Assembly: GCF_001420005.1 (NCBI RefSeq)
Contig: NZ_LJAK01000004.1
Location: 186,001 to 250,000, forward strand
DNA: 64,000 nt
From: Loktanella sp. 3ANDIMAR09
GTDB lineage: Bacteria > Pseudomonadota > Alphaproteobacteria > Rhodobacterales > Rhodobacteraceae
Reading direction: 5' to 3'
This document shows, in pieces, positions 25,518 through 34,622 of the stretch. How positions within the stretch are numbered: the first letter of the stretch is position 1; each line of letters opens with the position of its first letter. A program made the position numbers and the translations under genes. Under the pieces are notes generated by a model. The model did no database searches. It was not told where the DNA came from and saw only the letters and a program-made list of their open reading frames with translations.

Positions 25518-25550
25518 GGCAGCGCGCGGCGGTCCCGGCCACGCGCTGCC
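25518..25550 (+). other. Stem-loop between precursor and MNIO genes
   Basis: GGCAGCGCG (25518-25526) pairs perfectly with CGCGCTGCC (25542-25550) around a 15-nt loop that can itself fold. It has no T tract. Its place after the small precursor suggests it gives more precursor than enzyme, by partial termination or mRNA protection. Confidence 0.55.
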
Positions 25551-25583
25551 CTGCCACCTGCACCCGACCCGGAGGAATTCGTC

Positions 25584-26429
25584 GTGACACAGCTGCCAGA
25601 GGCAACAGGCATCGGTTTCAAACGCACCCATTTCGAGGCCCTGCGCCAGACGCCGAACCAGTTGGGTTTCATCGAGGTGCATGCCGAAAACTACATGGGC
25701 GATGGCGGCCCGACCCATGCACAGCTGACCGCGCTGCGTAAAGACTATGCGCTGTCCGTGCACGGTGTCGGCCTGTCCATCGGCGGGGCAGAGCCGCTGA
25801 ACCGCGACCACCTGAACCGTCTGAAACACCTGTGCGACCGCTATGCGCCCGACAGTTTTTCCGAACATCTGGCATGGTCCAGTCACGGCGGGGATTTTTT
25901 GAATGACCTTTTGCCCCTGCCCTATGACGATGCGACGCTGGATGTCGTCTGCGACCATATCGATCAGGTTCAGGACAGGCTGGGCCGCCGGATGCTGCTG
26001 GAAAACCCTTCTACCTATGTGACCTTCGAGACCTCGACCCTGGCCGAGACCGATTTTTTGTCGCAGATCACGGCCCGCACCGGGTGCGGGCTGTTGCTGG
26101 ACATCAACAATGTCTTTGTCAGCTGCACCAATCACCGCACCGATCCGCGTGCCTATCTGGCTGATTTCCCGCTGCATGCGGTGGGCGAAATCCATCTGGG
26201 CGGACACGACGCCGAGGACCTGCCCTCTGGTCCCTTGCTGATCGACGCGCATGGATCACCCGTCGCGGACCCTGTCTGGACCCTCTATACCGAAACGATC
26301 ATGCGGATCGGGCCGCGGCCGACGCTGATCGAATGGGATACGGATGTGCCTGCCCTGTCGGTGCTGCTGGACGAGGCGGACCGGGCGGACGCAATTCTGA
26401 AAGGCGCGCGCCATGCACGCGCATCTTGA
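25584..26429 (+). CDS. bufB: MNIO-family maturation enzyme BufB (DUF692)
   Basis: A 281-residue TIM-barrel enzyme of the multinuclear non-heme iron oxidase family (DUF692). Likely metal ligands are visible: HAEN (33-36), His60 in SVHGVG, Glu94/His95 in SEHLAW, Glu140-Asn141, Asp173/Asn176 in LLDINNV, His184, His204 and His208 in EIHLGGH, Asp221/His223 and Glu250. It would modify cysteines of the precursor in the cytoplasm before export. The start is GTG at 25584 with GGAGG nine bases before. It overlaps bufC by 17 bases. Confidence 0.9.
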   Translation: MTQLPEATGIGFKRTHFEALRQTPNQLGFIEVHAENYMGDGGPTHAQLTALRKDYALSVHGVGLSIGGAEPLNRDHLNRLKHLCDRYAPDSFSEHLAWSSHGGDFLNDLLPLPYDDATLDVVCDHIDQVQDRLGRRMLLENPSTYVTFETSTLAETDFLSQITARTGCGLLLDINNVFVSCTNHRTDPRAYLADFPLHAVGEIHLGGHDAEDLPSGPLLIDAHGSPVADPVWTLYTETIMRIGPRPTLIEWDTDVPALSVLLDEADRADAILKGARHARAS

Positions 26430-27153
26430 AACGCAGACGGCATTTCGCAACGGGTTGAAAACGGGGGCCGTGCCGCCGGGCATCACCGCGGTGGGCGATG
26501 TTGAACGGCGGTTTTCGGTCTATCGCAACACGGTCGCGCATTCGCTGACGGACGCGTTGTGCCAGCGGTTCCCGACCGTGCTCCGGCTCGTGGGGGATGC
26601 GTTCTTCAGGGCGACCGCCGGTGTCTTTGTCGCCGAAAACCCGCCCCAGTCTGCCATCCTGCATGACTATGGCACGGCGTTTCCCGAATTTCTGGCCGGT
26701 TTCCCGCCAGCGGCGACATTGCCCTATCTGCCCGATATCGCCCGGATCGAGGTCCTGCGCGGACAGGCCTATCACGCCGCCGACGCCCTGCCGATGACCG
26801 CGCAATCCATCAGCGACGCCCTTGCCGCAGGGCCAGAGGAACGCGGCCTGACGCTGCACCCTTCGGTGCGGGTCATCACGTCGGACCACCCAGTTGTTGC
26901 GATCTGGGCCATGAACCAGCCCGGTGCGACCCCCCGGCCCGTGCCGCCTGAACCGCAGGCGGCCCTGATGTTCCGGCTGGGGGAAAATATCCCCGTGGTC
27001 GGCGTCACGGCGGATACCGCAGGCATCGTCACACGACTTTTGGCGGGTGAACGGCTGGGAACGGCCTGCGCCGACGTCCCGCCACAGGTCGCAAGTGTGG
27101 CGATCGGACTGCTGATCCAACACGGCCTGATTATCCAAGTGACCCAAACCTGA
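26413..27153 (+). CDS. bufC: DUF2063 MNIO partner protein BufC
   Basis: A 246-residue protein with an N-terminal DUF2063 domain (about 1-95: helix-rich, [21 protein letters not shown]-type region near 35-55) followed by a C-terminal region that probably recognises the precursor leader. Such proteins are obligatory partners of MNIO enzymes. The gene overlaps bufB, which argues for equal amounts. No catalytic motif is visible. Confidence 0.87.
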   Translation: MHAHLETQTAFRNGLKTGAVPPGITAVGDVERRFSVYRNTVAHSLTDALCQRFPTVLRLVGDAFFRATAGVFVAENPPQSAILHDYGTAFPEFLAGFPPAATLPYLPDIARIEVLRGQAYHAADALPMTAQSISDALAAGPEERGLTLHPSVRVITSDHPVVAIWAMNQPGATPRPVPPEPQAALMFRLGENIPVVGVTADTAGIVTRLLAGERLGTACADVPPQVASVAIGLLIQHGLIIQVTQT

Positions 27154-27165
27154 CGGGAGATCCCC

Positions 27166-27642
27166 ATGACTGACCTCACAGCCACGCGCACCACCGCACC
27201 CACGACCGGACCCATCCGAAAGGCCATTCAGGCCGGCAACGCCTTGGCCGGTTGCCTGCCCTGGGCTGTGCCTGCGCTGCTGGCACGGTTGATCCCCGCA
27301 TGGGTTTTCTGGGCCTCGGCCCGCACCAAGGTCGATGGCTTTGCCATTGCCGACAGCACATGGTGGCTGTTTGAGAACGAATACGCCTTGCCACTGATCC
27401 CCGCTGCACTGGCCGCGGTACTGGCAACGGTGGCCGAGCACCTGTTCGCCTTGCTGCTGGCATTGGGATTGGCGACGCGTCTGTCAGCAGCGGCGCTGCT
27501 GGTGATGACGCTGGTCATTCAGGTTTTCGTCTATCCCGGCGCATGGGTCACCCATGGTCTGTGGGCCGTCTGTTTTCTGGTCCTGATTGCACGCGGACCG
27601 GGTGCCCTGTCGCTGGACCGCGCGCTCAGGCTGGATCGCTGA
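27166..27642 (+). CDS. bufD: DoxX family membrane protein BufD
   Basis: A 158-residue protein with about four hydrophobic helices and the DoxX pattern ([20 protein letters not shown] near 38-57). DoxX proteins commonly close bufferin operons; a redox or export-supporting role is suspected but unproven. GGGAGATC lies before its ATG, 12 bases after bufC. Confidence 0.83.
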   Translation: MTDLTATRTTAPTTGPIRKAIQAGNALAGCLPWAVPALLARLIPAWVFWASARTKVDGFAIADSTWWLFENEYALPLIPAALAAVLATVAEHLFALLLALGLATRLSAAALLVMTLVIQVFVYPGAWVTHGLWAVCFLVLIARGPGALSLDRALRLDR

Positions 27643-27709
27643 CGCGGCGGCGGACGGAACTGATCCGGCTGTCGGGCGGTTGGTCGCATGAACACCGCAA
27701 GGAGACGTC

Positions 27710-29086
27710 ATGTCCACGATCACCACCACCAACCCCGCAACCGGCGAGACGATCAAGACCTACCCGCTGATGTCCGAACAAGAGGCCACCGCCAAGATCG
27801 AGGCCGCCCATGCTGCATTTCTGGATTGGCGCAGCCTGTCCCATGCAGAACGCGCACCCTATCTGAACGCCATCGCGCAGGAACTGCGCGACAACGCCGA
27901 CGAACTGGCCGCCCTGATGACCCGCGAAACCGGTAAACTGCTCAAGGATGGGCACCGCGAAGTCGAGATCTGCGCTGCCATCTTTGAATATACCGCCGAA
28001 CACGGCCCGGACCTGCTGGCGGACGAGGAACGCACCCACGGCACCAACGGCGCACGCGGCGTCGTCACCTATCAGCCCGTCGGCGTGATCTATTCGATTC
28101 AGCCCTGGAATTTCCCGCTGTACCAGCCCGTGCGCGTGCTGGCGGCCAACCTGATGACAGGCAATGCCTGCGTCCTGAAACATGCCGAAATCTGCACAGG
28201 GTCGGGTTTGCGCCTGCGCGAATTGTGCATCGCTGCAGGCCTGCCCGAAGATCTGTTTCAGGTCATCGTGATCGACCACGACACCAGCGACACGCTGATC
28301 CAGAACCCGCTTGTGCGCGGCGTCACGCTGACGGGCAGTGACGGTGCAGGTCGCCACGTCGGTTCCGTTGCGGCCAAGGCGCTGAAGAAAACCGTGCTGG
28401 AGCTGGGATCGAATGACGCCTACCTCGTGCTCGAGGATGCCGACATCGAGACGGCGGTGAAATATTCTGTCATGGGACGCCTGTATAACAACGGCGAAAC
28501 CTGTGTCGCGGCCAAGCGGTTCGTCGTGACCGATGCGGTCTATGATCAATTTGTGCAGGCCTATGTCGCCCAGATGGAGGGGATCACGATGGGTGATCCG
28601 ACCGATGACGACAGCCAGCTGGGCCCGCTGTCCAGTCAGGAACAGTTCGACACGGTCAAGACCCAGGTCGAAGACAGTGTCGCCAAAGGTGCCAGGATCC
28701 TGTGCGGTGGCAACCCGCCCGACAGCAAGGGTGCCTATTATCCCGCGACTGTGCTGGCCGATGTGGCCCCCGGCATGCCTGCCTATGACGACGAAATCTT
28801 TGGCCCCGTCGCCGCGATCATCCGTGCCAAGGATGATGCGGACGCGATGCGCATCGCCAACGACAGCCGTTACGGGCTGGGCGGAGGTATCTTTAGCCGC
28901 GACGAAGACCGCGCGCTGAAGCTGGCACGCGACCATTTCGATACGGGCATGGTCCGGATCAATTCCTTTGGTGCCGCTGATCCCAATATGCCCTTTGGCG
29001 GGGTCAAGGATTCCGGCTACGGGCGCGAACACGGCGGGTTCGGGATGAAAGAGTTCGTCAACATCAAGGCGATCTTCTTGCCATGA
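27710..29086 (+). CDS. NAD(P)-dependent succinate-semialdehyde dehydrogenase family protein
   Basis: A 458-residue aldehyde dehydrogenase. Catalytic features: the Asn in IQPWNFPLYQP, catalytic Glu in KTVLELGSNDAYLV and nucleophile Cys in NNGETCVAAKRFVV, with the C-terminal MPFGGVKDSGYGREHG. The short N-terminus and overall length fit the YneI/Sad type succinate-semialdehyde dehydrogenases rather than GabD. AAGGAG precedes the ATG. It overlaps the GST gene by four bases. A 67-nt gap separates it from bufD, so it may be read together with the bufferin operon as part of stress handling, but that is inference. Another semialdehyde is possible as substrate. Confidence 0.83.
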   Translation: MSTITTTNPATGETIKTYPLMSEQEATAKIEAAHAAFLDWRSLSHAERAPYLNAIAQELRDNADELAALMTRETGKLLKDGHREVEICAAIFEYTAEHGPDLLADEERTHGTNGARGVVTYQPVGVIYSIQPWNFPLYQPVRVLAANLMTGNACVLKHAEICTGSGLRLRELCIAAGLPEDLFQVIVIDHDTSDTLIQNPLVRGVTLTGSDGAGRHVGSVAAKALKKTVLELGSNDAYLVLEDADIETAVKYSVMGRLYNNGETCVAAKRFVVTDAVYDQFVQAYVAQMEGITMGDPTDDDSQLGPLSSQEQFDTVKTQVEDSVAKGARILCGGNPPDSKGAYYPATVLADVAPGMPAYDDEIFGPVAAIIRAKDDADAMRIANDSRYGLGGGIFSRDEDRALKLARDHFDTGMVRINSFGAADPNMPFGGVKDSGYGREHGGFGMKEFVNIKAIFLP

Positions 29087-29697
29087 TCACGCTGCACGCC
29101 CTGCAATATTCGCGTGCTGTGCGCGTGTTGTGGCTGCTGGCCGATCTGGGCCAGCCGTGCAACCGGGTCGATTATGACCGGACGGCGGATTTTCATGCGC
29201 CCGACAGCCTGTCCAGGGTTCACCCCCTGGGCAAGTCACCGGTCATCGAGGACGAAGGCGAGGTCATCGCGGAATCTGCGACGATCCTGCGCTACCTCGC
29301 CGCCAAATTCGACGACACCACACACAGCCCGCCGCCCGACAGTGCGGACTATTGGCGCCACGCGGCACTGCTTGACTACGTGGAATCCTCTTTGGCAGAG
29401 GTTGCAGCAGGCGGGATCATGCCCGCATTCCGTGGCGATCCCGTGCAGCAGGATGCAAGCGACGCCATCGACCGTCACCTCACCTATCTCGCGCAGGCCC
29501 TGGGTGACGGGCCATTGCTGTTCGGTGATCGCGCGATGCTGGCCGATATCCAGTTTTCCTACATCATCGCCATGCTGGACCGGGTCGGCCTGCTGAAAAA
29601 CCATCCCCGGATCGCGGCCTATTGGGACGCATTGCAACAACAACCCGGCTACATCGCAGCCGTCGACGCGGCAGGGCCCATGGCCCCGCCCGCATAA
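29083..29697 (+). CDS. Glutathione S-transferase family protein
   Basis: A 204-residue GST. The N-terminal thioredoxin-like domain (about 1-80) starts LHALQYSRAVRVLWLL with a Ser/Tyr in the usual active-site region and the GSH-binding VIAESATILRYL; the C-terminal helical domain has the LADIQFSYIIAMLD N-capping region. It overlaps the dehydrogenase stop (ATGA), so the two are coupled. Substrate is unknown; detoxification of an electrophile is the family role. Confidence 0.85.
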   Translation: MITLHALQYSRAVRVLWLLADLGQPCNRVDYDRTADFHAPDSLSRVHPLGKSPVIEDEGEVIAESATILRYLAAKFDDTTHSPPPDSADYWRHAALLDYVESSLAEVAAGGIMPAFRGDPVQQDASDAIDRHLTYLAQALGDGPLLFGDRAMLADIQFSYIIAMLDRVGLLKNHPRIAAYWDALQQQPGYIAAVDAAGPMAPPA

Positions 29698-29719
29698 TCC
29701 AGACACAAGGATCAAACCC

Positions 29720-30322
29720 ATGCCATTGAACATTCTCATCGCCGGCGCCACCGGCAAGACCGGCCTGATACTGACGCAAAACCTGTTGGATCAGGGCCAC
29801 AACGTGATCGCGCTGGTGCGCGAAAGTTCCGACACATCGTCCCTGCCCCAAGGCGCATCGTTGCGCCACGGCGACCTGACCGACCTGCAACCCGGTGTCT
29901 GCGACGGTGCGGATGTCGTTATCTTTGCCGCCGGATCGGGCGGTGCGACGGGCCCGGACATGACCGACAAGGTCGACCGCGACGGCGCGATGCGCCTGAT
30001 TGATCTTGCAAAGGCTGCGAATGTCGACCGCTTTGTCATGCTCAGTTCCATCGGTGCCGACCAATCCGACCCGACGGGCGATCTGGCGCACTACCTCAAG
30101 GCCAAGCATGACGCTGATGAACACCTCAAGGCATCGGGGCTGACATACGCCATTCTGCGTCCGGTCGCATTGACCGATGACGGTCGCAGCGCCGACGTGA
30201 TCCTGGGCGATGACGTCGATCCCCGGGCAGAGGCCAGTCGCGCCGACGTGGCGGCAGTCCTTGCGCAAGCCGCAACCACCGCGACCCACGACGGTCAGAC
30301 CCTGAACATGCAATCCGCCTGA
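29720..30322 (+). CDS. NAD(P)-binding SDR-type oxidoreductase
   Basis: A 200-residue Rossmann protein with the nucleotide motif IAGATGKTG at residues 6-14, typical of atypical short-chain dehydrogenases (NAD(P)H-binding, SDR5-like) related to BVR-B and YwnB. Most members lack a catalytic Tyr-Lys pair and bind flavin or quinone reductase-like substrates. AAGGATC lies before the ATG. Last gene of the dehydrogenase-GST-SDR unit. Confidence 0.8.
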   Translation: MPLNILIAGATGKTGLILTQNLLDQGHNVIALVRESSDTSSLPQGASLRHGDLTDLQPGVCDGADVVIFAAGSGGATGPDMTDKVDRDGAMRLIDLAKAANVDRFVMLSSIGADQSDPTGDLAHYLKAKHDADEHLKASGLTYAILRPVALTDDGRSADVILGDDVDPRAEASRADVAAVLAQAATTATHDGQTLNMQSA

Positions 30323-30332
30323 GGGGGCCAGC

Positions 30333-30357
30333 CCCCGCCGCGTCGGTCGCGGTGGGG
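30333..30357. terminator. Stem-loop between convergent genes
   Basis: CCCCGCCGCG (30333-30342) pairs with CGCGGTGGGG (30348-30357), ten pairs with one G-U, around a 5-nt loop. It lies between the convergent SDR and DUF1348 genes; no T tract is present. Confidence 0.5.
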
Positions 30358-30394
30358 ATGCCGGGACAGCCTGCCCCGGCCCATTGCAACCTGC

Positions 30395-30859
30395 CTATAG
30401 CCCCAGTTCGGACAGGCCGCCGTGATCCGGCGGCCTTGGTCCTTGTGGCCAATGAAACAGCCGGTCCGCCTGCGTGATCGCCACATCATTGATGGATGCG
30501 TGGCGGGCCGACATGTAGCCGCCTGCATTGAATTCCCAGTTTTCATTGCCATGCGCCCGGAACCATTGCCCGTCCGCATCATGATATTCGTAGCAAAAGC
30601 GCACGGCGATCCGGTCATCGCCGTGCGCCCAGATCTCCTTGATCAACCGGTAGCCGCTTTCGACCGACCATTTCCGCACCAGAAAGGCACGCACCGCATC
30701 ACGGCCCTGCAAAAATTCGGATCGGTTGCGCCACGTCGTATCCGGCGTATAGGCCAGTGCCACCCTTTCAGGATCGCGGGAATTCCACGCGTCCTCGGCC
30801 ATGCGCACCTTTTGGATCGCGTCAGCCCGGGAAAAGGGCGGCACCGGCATGCGGGTCAT
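30395..30859 (-). CDS. DUF1348 (SnoaL/NTF2-like) protein
   Basis: A 154-residue NTF2-fold protein with the DUF1348 pattern: [20 protein letters not shown] near 18-37, [11 protein letters not shown], and [18 protein letters not shown] near 92-110. It probably binds or converts a small ligand, but no function is known. The start at 30859 lies eight bases after the cyanase stop with GATGGGG before it, so it is co-transcribed with cynS. Why it accompanies cyanase is unknown. Confidence 0.84.
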   Translation of the reverse strand: MTRMPVPPFSRADAIQKVRMAEDAWNSRDPERVALAYTPDTTWRNRSEFLQGRDAVRAFLVRKWSVESGYRLIKEIWAHGDDRIAVRFCYEYHDADGQWFRAHGNENWEFNAGGYMSARHASINDVAITQADRLFHWPQGPRPPDHGGLSELGL

Positions 30860-30866
30860 CGCCCCA

Positions 30867-31334
30867 TCACCAGGCGTTATAGCCAAGGTATTTGCCGGAC
30901 ATCTCGACCTTGACCCGGTCCCCCTTGGGATTTTCGACGCGCGTCACTGTCATGTCGAAATCGATTGCCGACATGATCCCGTCACCGAATTTTTCCTGAA
31001 TCAGCGCCTTGAGCGTGGGACCATAAACACCCACGATTTCATAGAAACGATAGATGCAGGGATCGGTCGGCACCGCCTGTTCCCAGATTTTCGTGGGGCT
31101 TTCGGCCAGAACGCTTTCTGCCTCTTGCGGCAGGCCCATGACGCTGACCATCAGCTTGGCCTTTTCCGGCGGAAAGGCATTCATGCCCATCGCAGCCGAA
31201 TGGGTCCAGACCGGTGACATGCCGATTTTTTCCGCGATCCCTTCCCAGGTCATGCCGGCCTGTTTCTTGGCCGACAGGATCATGGCTGTGACGTCTTCCT
31301 TGGTCATCATCTCGGTCATTTGGAGGTCTTTCAT
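30867..31334 (-). CDS. cynS: Cyanase (cyanate hydratase)
   Basis: A 155-residue cytoplasmic enzyme that turns cyanate and bicarbonate into ammonia and CO2. The catalytic triad known from E. coli is present with identical numbering: Arg96 and Glu99 in [12 protein letters not shown], and Ser122 in [10 protein letters not shown]. The N-terminal part is the helix-turn-helix-like domain of the family. AGGAG precedes the ATG. It follows the ABC transporter genes and should use cyanate brought in by them. Confidence 0.96.
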   Translation of the reverse strand: MKDLQMTEMMTKEDVTAMILSAKKQAGMTWEGIAEKIGMSPVWTHSAAMGMNAFPPEKAKLMVSVMGLPQEAESVLAESPTKIWEQAVPTDPCIYRFYEIVGVYGPTLKALIQEKFGDGIMSAIDFDMTVTRVENPKGDRVKVEMSGKYLGYNAW

Positions 31335-31352
31335 GCTTTTGCTCCTGTGGTG

Positions 31353-32258
31353 TTAGCTGTTGACCGCCTTGAGGGCGGGCCGCGTGTCGGCGGGATCGTC
31401 GTTGGTCTGGGTGGTGTCGATCCGGACGGTTTCGGGGGCATTGGGCTGTCCGGGTGTGGCAAGCTGGCCCGCCAGTTCCTTGGACCGTTTGCCCAGAAAC
31501 TGCACCAGATGGTTGCGGATCGCGTAATAGTTCGGATGTTCGACAATTTCGGTCCGGTTACGCGGACGCGGGATCGTGATTTCGACGCTTTCCGCAACGC
31601 GGGCATGGGGTCCGTTTGTCATCAACAGGATGCGGTCGGCCAACAGGATCGCCTCGTCGATATCGTGGGTGATCATGAACACGGTCTGTTCCATCTGGCC
31701 CCAGATCTTGAGCAGCTCGTCCTGGATCGTCCCGCGTGTCAGCGCATCCAGCGCGCCAAAAGGTTCGTCCAGCAACAACAGCTTGGGGTGATTGGCAAAG
31801 GCCCGTGCGATGGAGACCCGTTGGCGCATCCCACCCGACAGCTGACTGGGTTTGCGGTGAATCACATCGCCTTCCAGACCGACCATCGCCAGAAATTTTG
31901 TCGCGTGTTCGTCGATCTGCGCCCTGGTCCAGTCCGGATGGCGCGCCCTGACGCCAAAGGTGACGTTTTTCAGCGTCGTCAACCAAGGCAGCAGCGAATA
32001 GTTCTGAAACACGACACCGCGGTCCAGACTGGGTCCTTTGACCTCTTGCCCGTCCATGATGACGCTGCCGCTGGTCGGGTCTGCCAGTCCCGCGAGGATG
32101 TTCATGATCGTGGATTTGCCACAGCCCGAATGGCCGAGGATCACCACGAACTCTCCTTTTTCGACACCAAAGGTGGCGTTTTCGAAAACAGTCAGCTGCC
32201 CCCCCGATCCGTCGGGAAATCGTTGGGTCAGCTGTTCGATGCTCAGATACGGCTTCAT
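31353..32258 (-). CDS. Nitrate/cyanate-type ABC transporter ATPase
   Basis: A 301-residue ATPase with Walker A GHSGCGKST near 43-51, signature LSGGMRQRV near 138-146, Walker B LLLLDEPFGALDA near 157-169 and switch His in MITHDIDEA. The pattern fits NrtD/CynD/TauB-like proteins. It has a C-terminal tail of about 50 residues beyond the ATPase core. The start at 32258 has AAAGGAAA before it. It lies between the permease and cyanase genes; cyanate or nitrate is the likely cargo. Confidence 0.88.
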   Translation of the reverse strand: MKPYLSIEQLTQRFPDGSGGQLTVFENATFGVEKGEFVVILGHSGCGKSTIMNILAGLADPTSGSVIMDGQEVKGPSLDRGVVFQNYSLLPWLTTLKNVTFGVRARHPDWTRAQIDEHATKFLAMVGLEGDVIHRKPSQLSGGMRQRVSIARAFANHPKLLLLDEPFGALDALTRGTIQDELLKIWGQMEQTVFMITHDIDEAILLADRILLMTNGPHARVAESVEITIPRPRNRTEIVEHPNYYAIRNHLVQFLGKRSKELAGQLATPGQPNAPETVRIDTTQTNDDPADTRPALKAVNS

Positions 32259-32269
32259 TGGGATTTCCT

Positions 32270-33103
32270 TTATTCGGCGTAGGTGACACGGCGTTGCAGC
32301 AGGCCGAACATGGCATCCAGCAACATGCCCACGACACCGATCATGAGGATGGAAAACACGACCGAGGTCAGGTCGAGGTTGTTCCATTCGTTCCAGACGT
32401 AGTAGCCAATCCCGGTGCCACCCACGAGCATCTCGGCTGCGACGATGACCAGCCAGGCGATACCGATCGAGATCCGCATGCCGGTCACAATGGTGGGTGC
32501 AGCCGCAGGCAGGATGACACTGAATGCCGTCCTGAACGGGCCCAATTCATGCGTGCGGGCCACGTTGATCCAGTCCTCGCGCACCGCTGCCACGCCAAAG
32601 GCCGTGTTGATCAACATGGGCCAGATCGAGCAGATAAAGATCACAAAGATGGCCGACGCTTCGCTGTCGCCGATGATGAACAGCGCAAGCGGCATCCATG
32701 CCAGCGGCGAAATCGGCCGCAGGACCTGGATGAACGGGTTGAAGGCCTTGTAGGCGACCTGGCTCATCCCGATCAGGAAACCAAAGGGAATGGCGATGAG
32801 TGCGGCAAGGAAATATCCCGTCAGAACGCGGTAGATCGAATAGCCGATCTGGATGCCGATCCCCTTGTCGTTGGGGCCTGCGTCGTAGAACGGATCGCTG
32901 AGTTGTTCCCAGGCCTTGGCGATCACCTGGCTGGGCGGCGGCACACCGGCCTTGGGCGCGCCGCCTCCTGTCAGCAGTTCATATTCGGTCAGTTCGCCCG
33001 CCGCCTGCTGGGCCGGGATGGCGGCCTCCCAGATCAGGAGGCCGACGACAAGCATGATGACCGACAGCAGGGCCGCGCGTAGGTTGAGGGACAGTTGATA
33101 CAT
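32270..33103 (-). CDS. Nitrate/cyanate-type ABC transporter permease
   Basis: A 277-residue permease with a membrane anchor near 12-30 and a MetI-like core; the EAA loop lies near 180-205 (INVARTHELGPFRTAFSVIL) and the region PISPLAWMPLALFIIGDSEAS is typical of the NrtB family. It starts at ATG with AAGGG in front, directly after the binding-protein stop (TAAGGGATG), so it is coupled to it. It forms the membrane pore of the cyanate/nitrate importer. Confidence 0.88.
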   Translation of the reverse strand: MYQLSLNLRAALLSVIMLVVGLLIWEAAIPAQQAAGELTEYELLTGGGAPKAGVPPPSQVIAKAWEQLSDPFYDAGPNDKGIGIQIGYSIYRVLTGYFLAALIAIPFGFLIGMSQVAYKAFNPFIQVLRPISPLAWMPLALFIIGDSEASAIFVIFICSIWPMLINTAFGVAAVREDWINVARTHELGPFRTAFSVILPAAAPTIVTGMRISIGIAWLVIVAAEMLVGGTGIGYYVWNEWNNLDLTSVVFSILMIGVVGMLLDAMFGLLQRRVTYAE

Positions 33104-33106
33104 CCC

Positions 33107-34489
33107 TTAACCCTTCTTGATCGCAAAGCTGTCGACATAGGCCTCGGGCGTGGCCGGATCAAAGGTCTTGCCCATGATCATGTGCGATTTGTAGGTGACG
33201 TCAGGGGCTTCATACCCGAGGTCTTCCATCACCTTCTTGCAATCGGCAGCGAGGTAGACCTGTTCTGCAACGCCGCGGTAATCGACATCGCCTTCGATAT
33301 AGCCCCAGCGTTTCATCTGGGTCAGGATCCAGACCCCCATCGAATGCCATGGGAACGGGTCGAAATCGATGCGGTCCGGCACGCGCTGCACATTGCCCAG
33401 GCCGTCGGCGTAGGTTCCGGTCAATACCTGCTCGATCACCGTGACCGGCTGATTGAGATAGTTGGTCGGCGCGATGGCGGCAGAGATTTCCTTGCGGTTT
33501 TCGGGGTTTGACGCGTATTGCGTCGCATCGATAATCGATTTGAGCAGGGCCCCGTAGGTGTTGGGCAGTTCCGTTGCAAAGGACAGCGGTGCCGCAAAGG
33601 CGCAGCAGGGATGACCTTCCCAGATTTCCTTGGTCAGGAGGTGGATGAAACCGATGCCTTCGTAGACGGCCCGCTGATTGAACGGATCGGGCGACAGATA
33701 GCCGTCCAGATTGCCCGCCCGCAGGTTGGCGACCATTTCCGGCGGCGGCACGACGCGGATCTGGATGTCCACATCCGGGTCCAGACCGAATTCCGCCACG
33801 TAGTAACGCAGCAGGAAATTGTGCATGGAATATTCGAACGGCACGCCAAAGGTGAAACCCTTCCACTGGGTCGGATCACGCTTGTCCAGATGTTCGTTCG
33901 ACAACACGATGGCCTGACCGTTGATGTTTTCCACCGCAGGCATGATGTAGGGTTCTGCCACCGACCCCGCGCCCAGCGTCATGGCCAGCGGCATCGGCGT
34001 CAGCATGTGCGATGCGTCGTATTCGCCGTTCAGCGATTTGTCCCGCGCCACGGCCCAGCCTGCGGTCTTGATGACCTGCGCATTCAGACCGTAGCGTTCG
34101 TAAAATCCCAGTGGCTGCGCCATGATGATCGGGGTCGCACAGGTGATCGGCACGAAACCGATGTTCAGGTCGGTTTTTTCAGGCGGCCCGAGGTTGTCGA
34201 GGATTGCAGCCTTTGCTTCGTTCAATGGAAACACGGACGCCAGTGCCGCCGCCATCGTCGAGCCGCCCATCATCCCCATGAACGACCTGCGGCCGATGTC
34301 GCTTTGCCCGAAAACGGACCGGACGATCGCGCTTTCGACCGCGCGTTCCAGCATGCCCTCCGATGTGGACAGATCAATGCTGTCCGCGACCTCTGGTACG
34401 GCGGCCTTGCAGGTGTGGCACCCGCATTCCGCAGCATGGCGAAGATCGGTTTTCGACGAAAATGGATTTCCCAGAGACTTGATAGACAT
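33107..34489 (-). CDS. NrtA/CmpA-like ABC substrate-binding protein, Tat-type
   Basis: A 460-residue binding protein. Residues 1-66 are an unusual cytoplasm-side lead with a Cys/His cluster (CGCHTC, 22-27), then comes a twin-arginine signal RRSFMGMMGG at 67-76 followed by a hydrophobic stretch. The mature part from about 95 has the NrtA/CmpA type fold with LNIGFVPITCATPIIMAQPL near 106-125. Ligands of this family are nitrate, nitrite, cyanate or bicarbonate. The start at 34489 has CAGGAG before it. With cynS in the same operon cyanate is favoured; the Tat route implies folding or metal binding before export. Confidence 0.85.
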   Translation of the reverse strand: MSIKSLGNPFSSKTDLRHAAECGCHTCKAAVPEVADSIDLSTSEGMLERAVESAIVRSVFGQSDIGRRSFMGMMGGSTMAAALASVFPLNEAKAAILDNLGPPEKTDLNIGFVPITCATPIIMAQPLGFYERYGLNAQVIKTAGWAVARDKSLNGEYDASHMLTPMPLAMTLGAGSVAEPYIMPAVENINGQAIVLSNEHLDKRDPTQWKGFTFGVPFEYSMHNFLLRYYVAEFGLDPDVDIQIRVVPPPEMVANLRAGNLDGYLSPDPFNQRAVYEGIGFIHLLTKEIWEGHPCCAFAAPLSFATELPNTYGALLKSIIDATQYASNPENRKEISAAIAPTNYLNQPVTVIEQVLTGTYADGLGNVQRVPDRIDFDPFPWHSMGVWILTQMKRWGYIEGDVDYRGVAEQVYLAADCKKVMEDLGYEAPDVTYKSHMIMGKTFDPATPEAYVDSFAIKKG

Positions 34490-34584
34490 TGTGCGCTCCT
34501 GCTGGTGATTTGCCTCATGGTGACAGCGGGACCGGACCAGTTGAAGCAACGCACAAAATTTAGGTGCACTGATTTTTAAGTTTA

Positions 34585-34603
34585 TTCGTAATGTGTTAAC
34601 GAA
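34585..34603. promoter_or_regulatory. Second dyad in the cyanate-operon gap
   Basis: TTCGT (34585-34589) and ACGAA (34599-34603) form an inverted repeat with a 9-nt spacer. The same half-sites occur, 5 nt apart, in the core of the 31-nt palindrome 20 bp away, so this is a likely weaker binding site of the same regulator. Confidence 0.45.
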
Positions 34604-34622
34604 ATTCACCTGCGGGAATACT

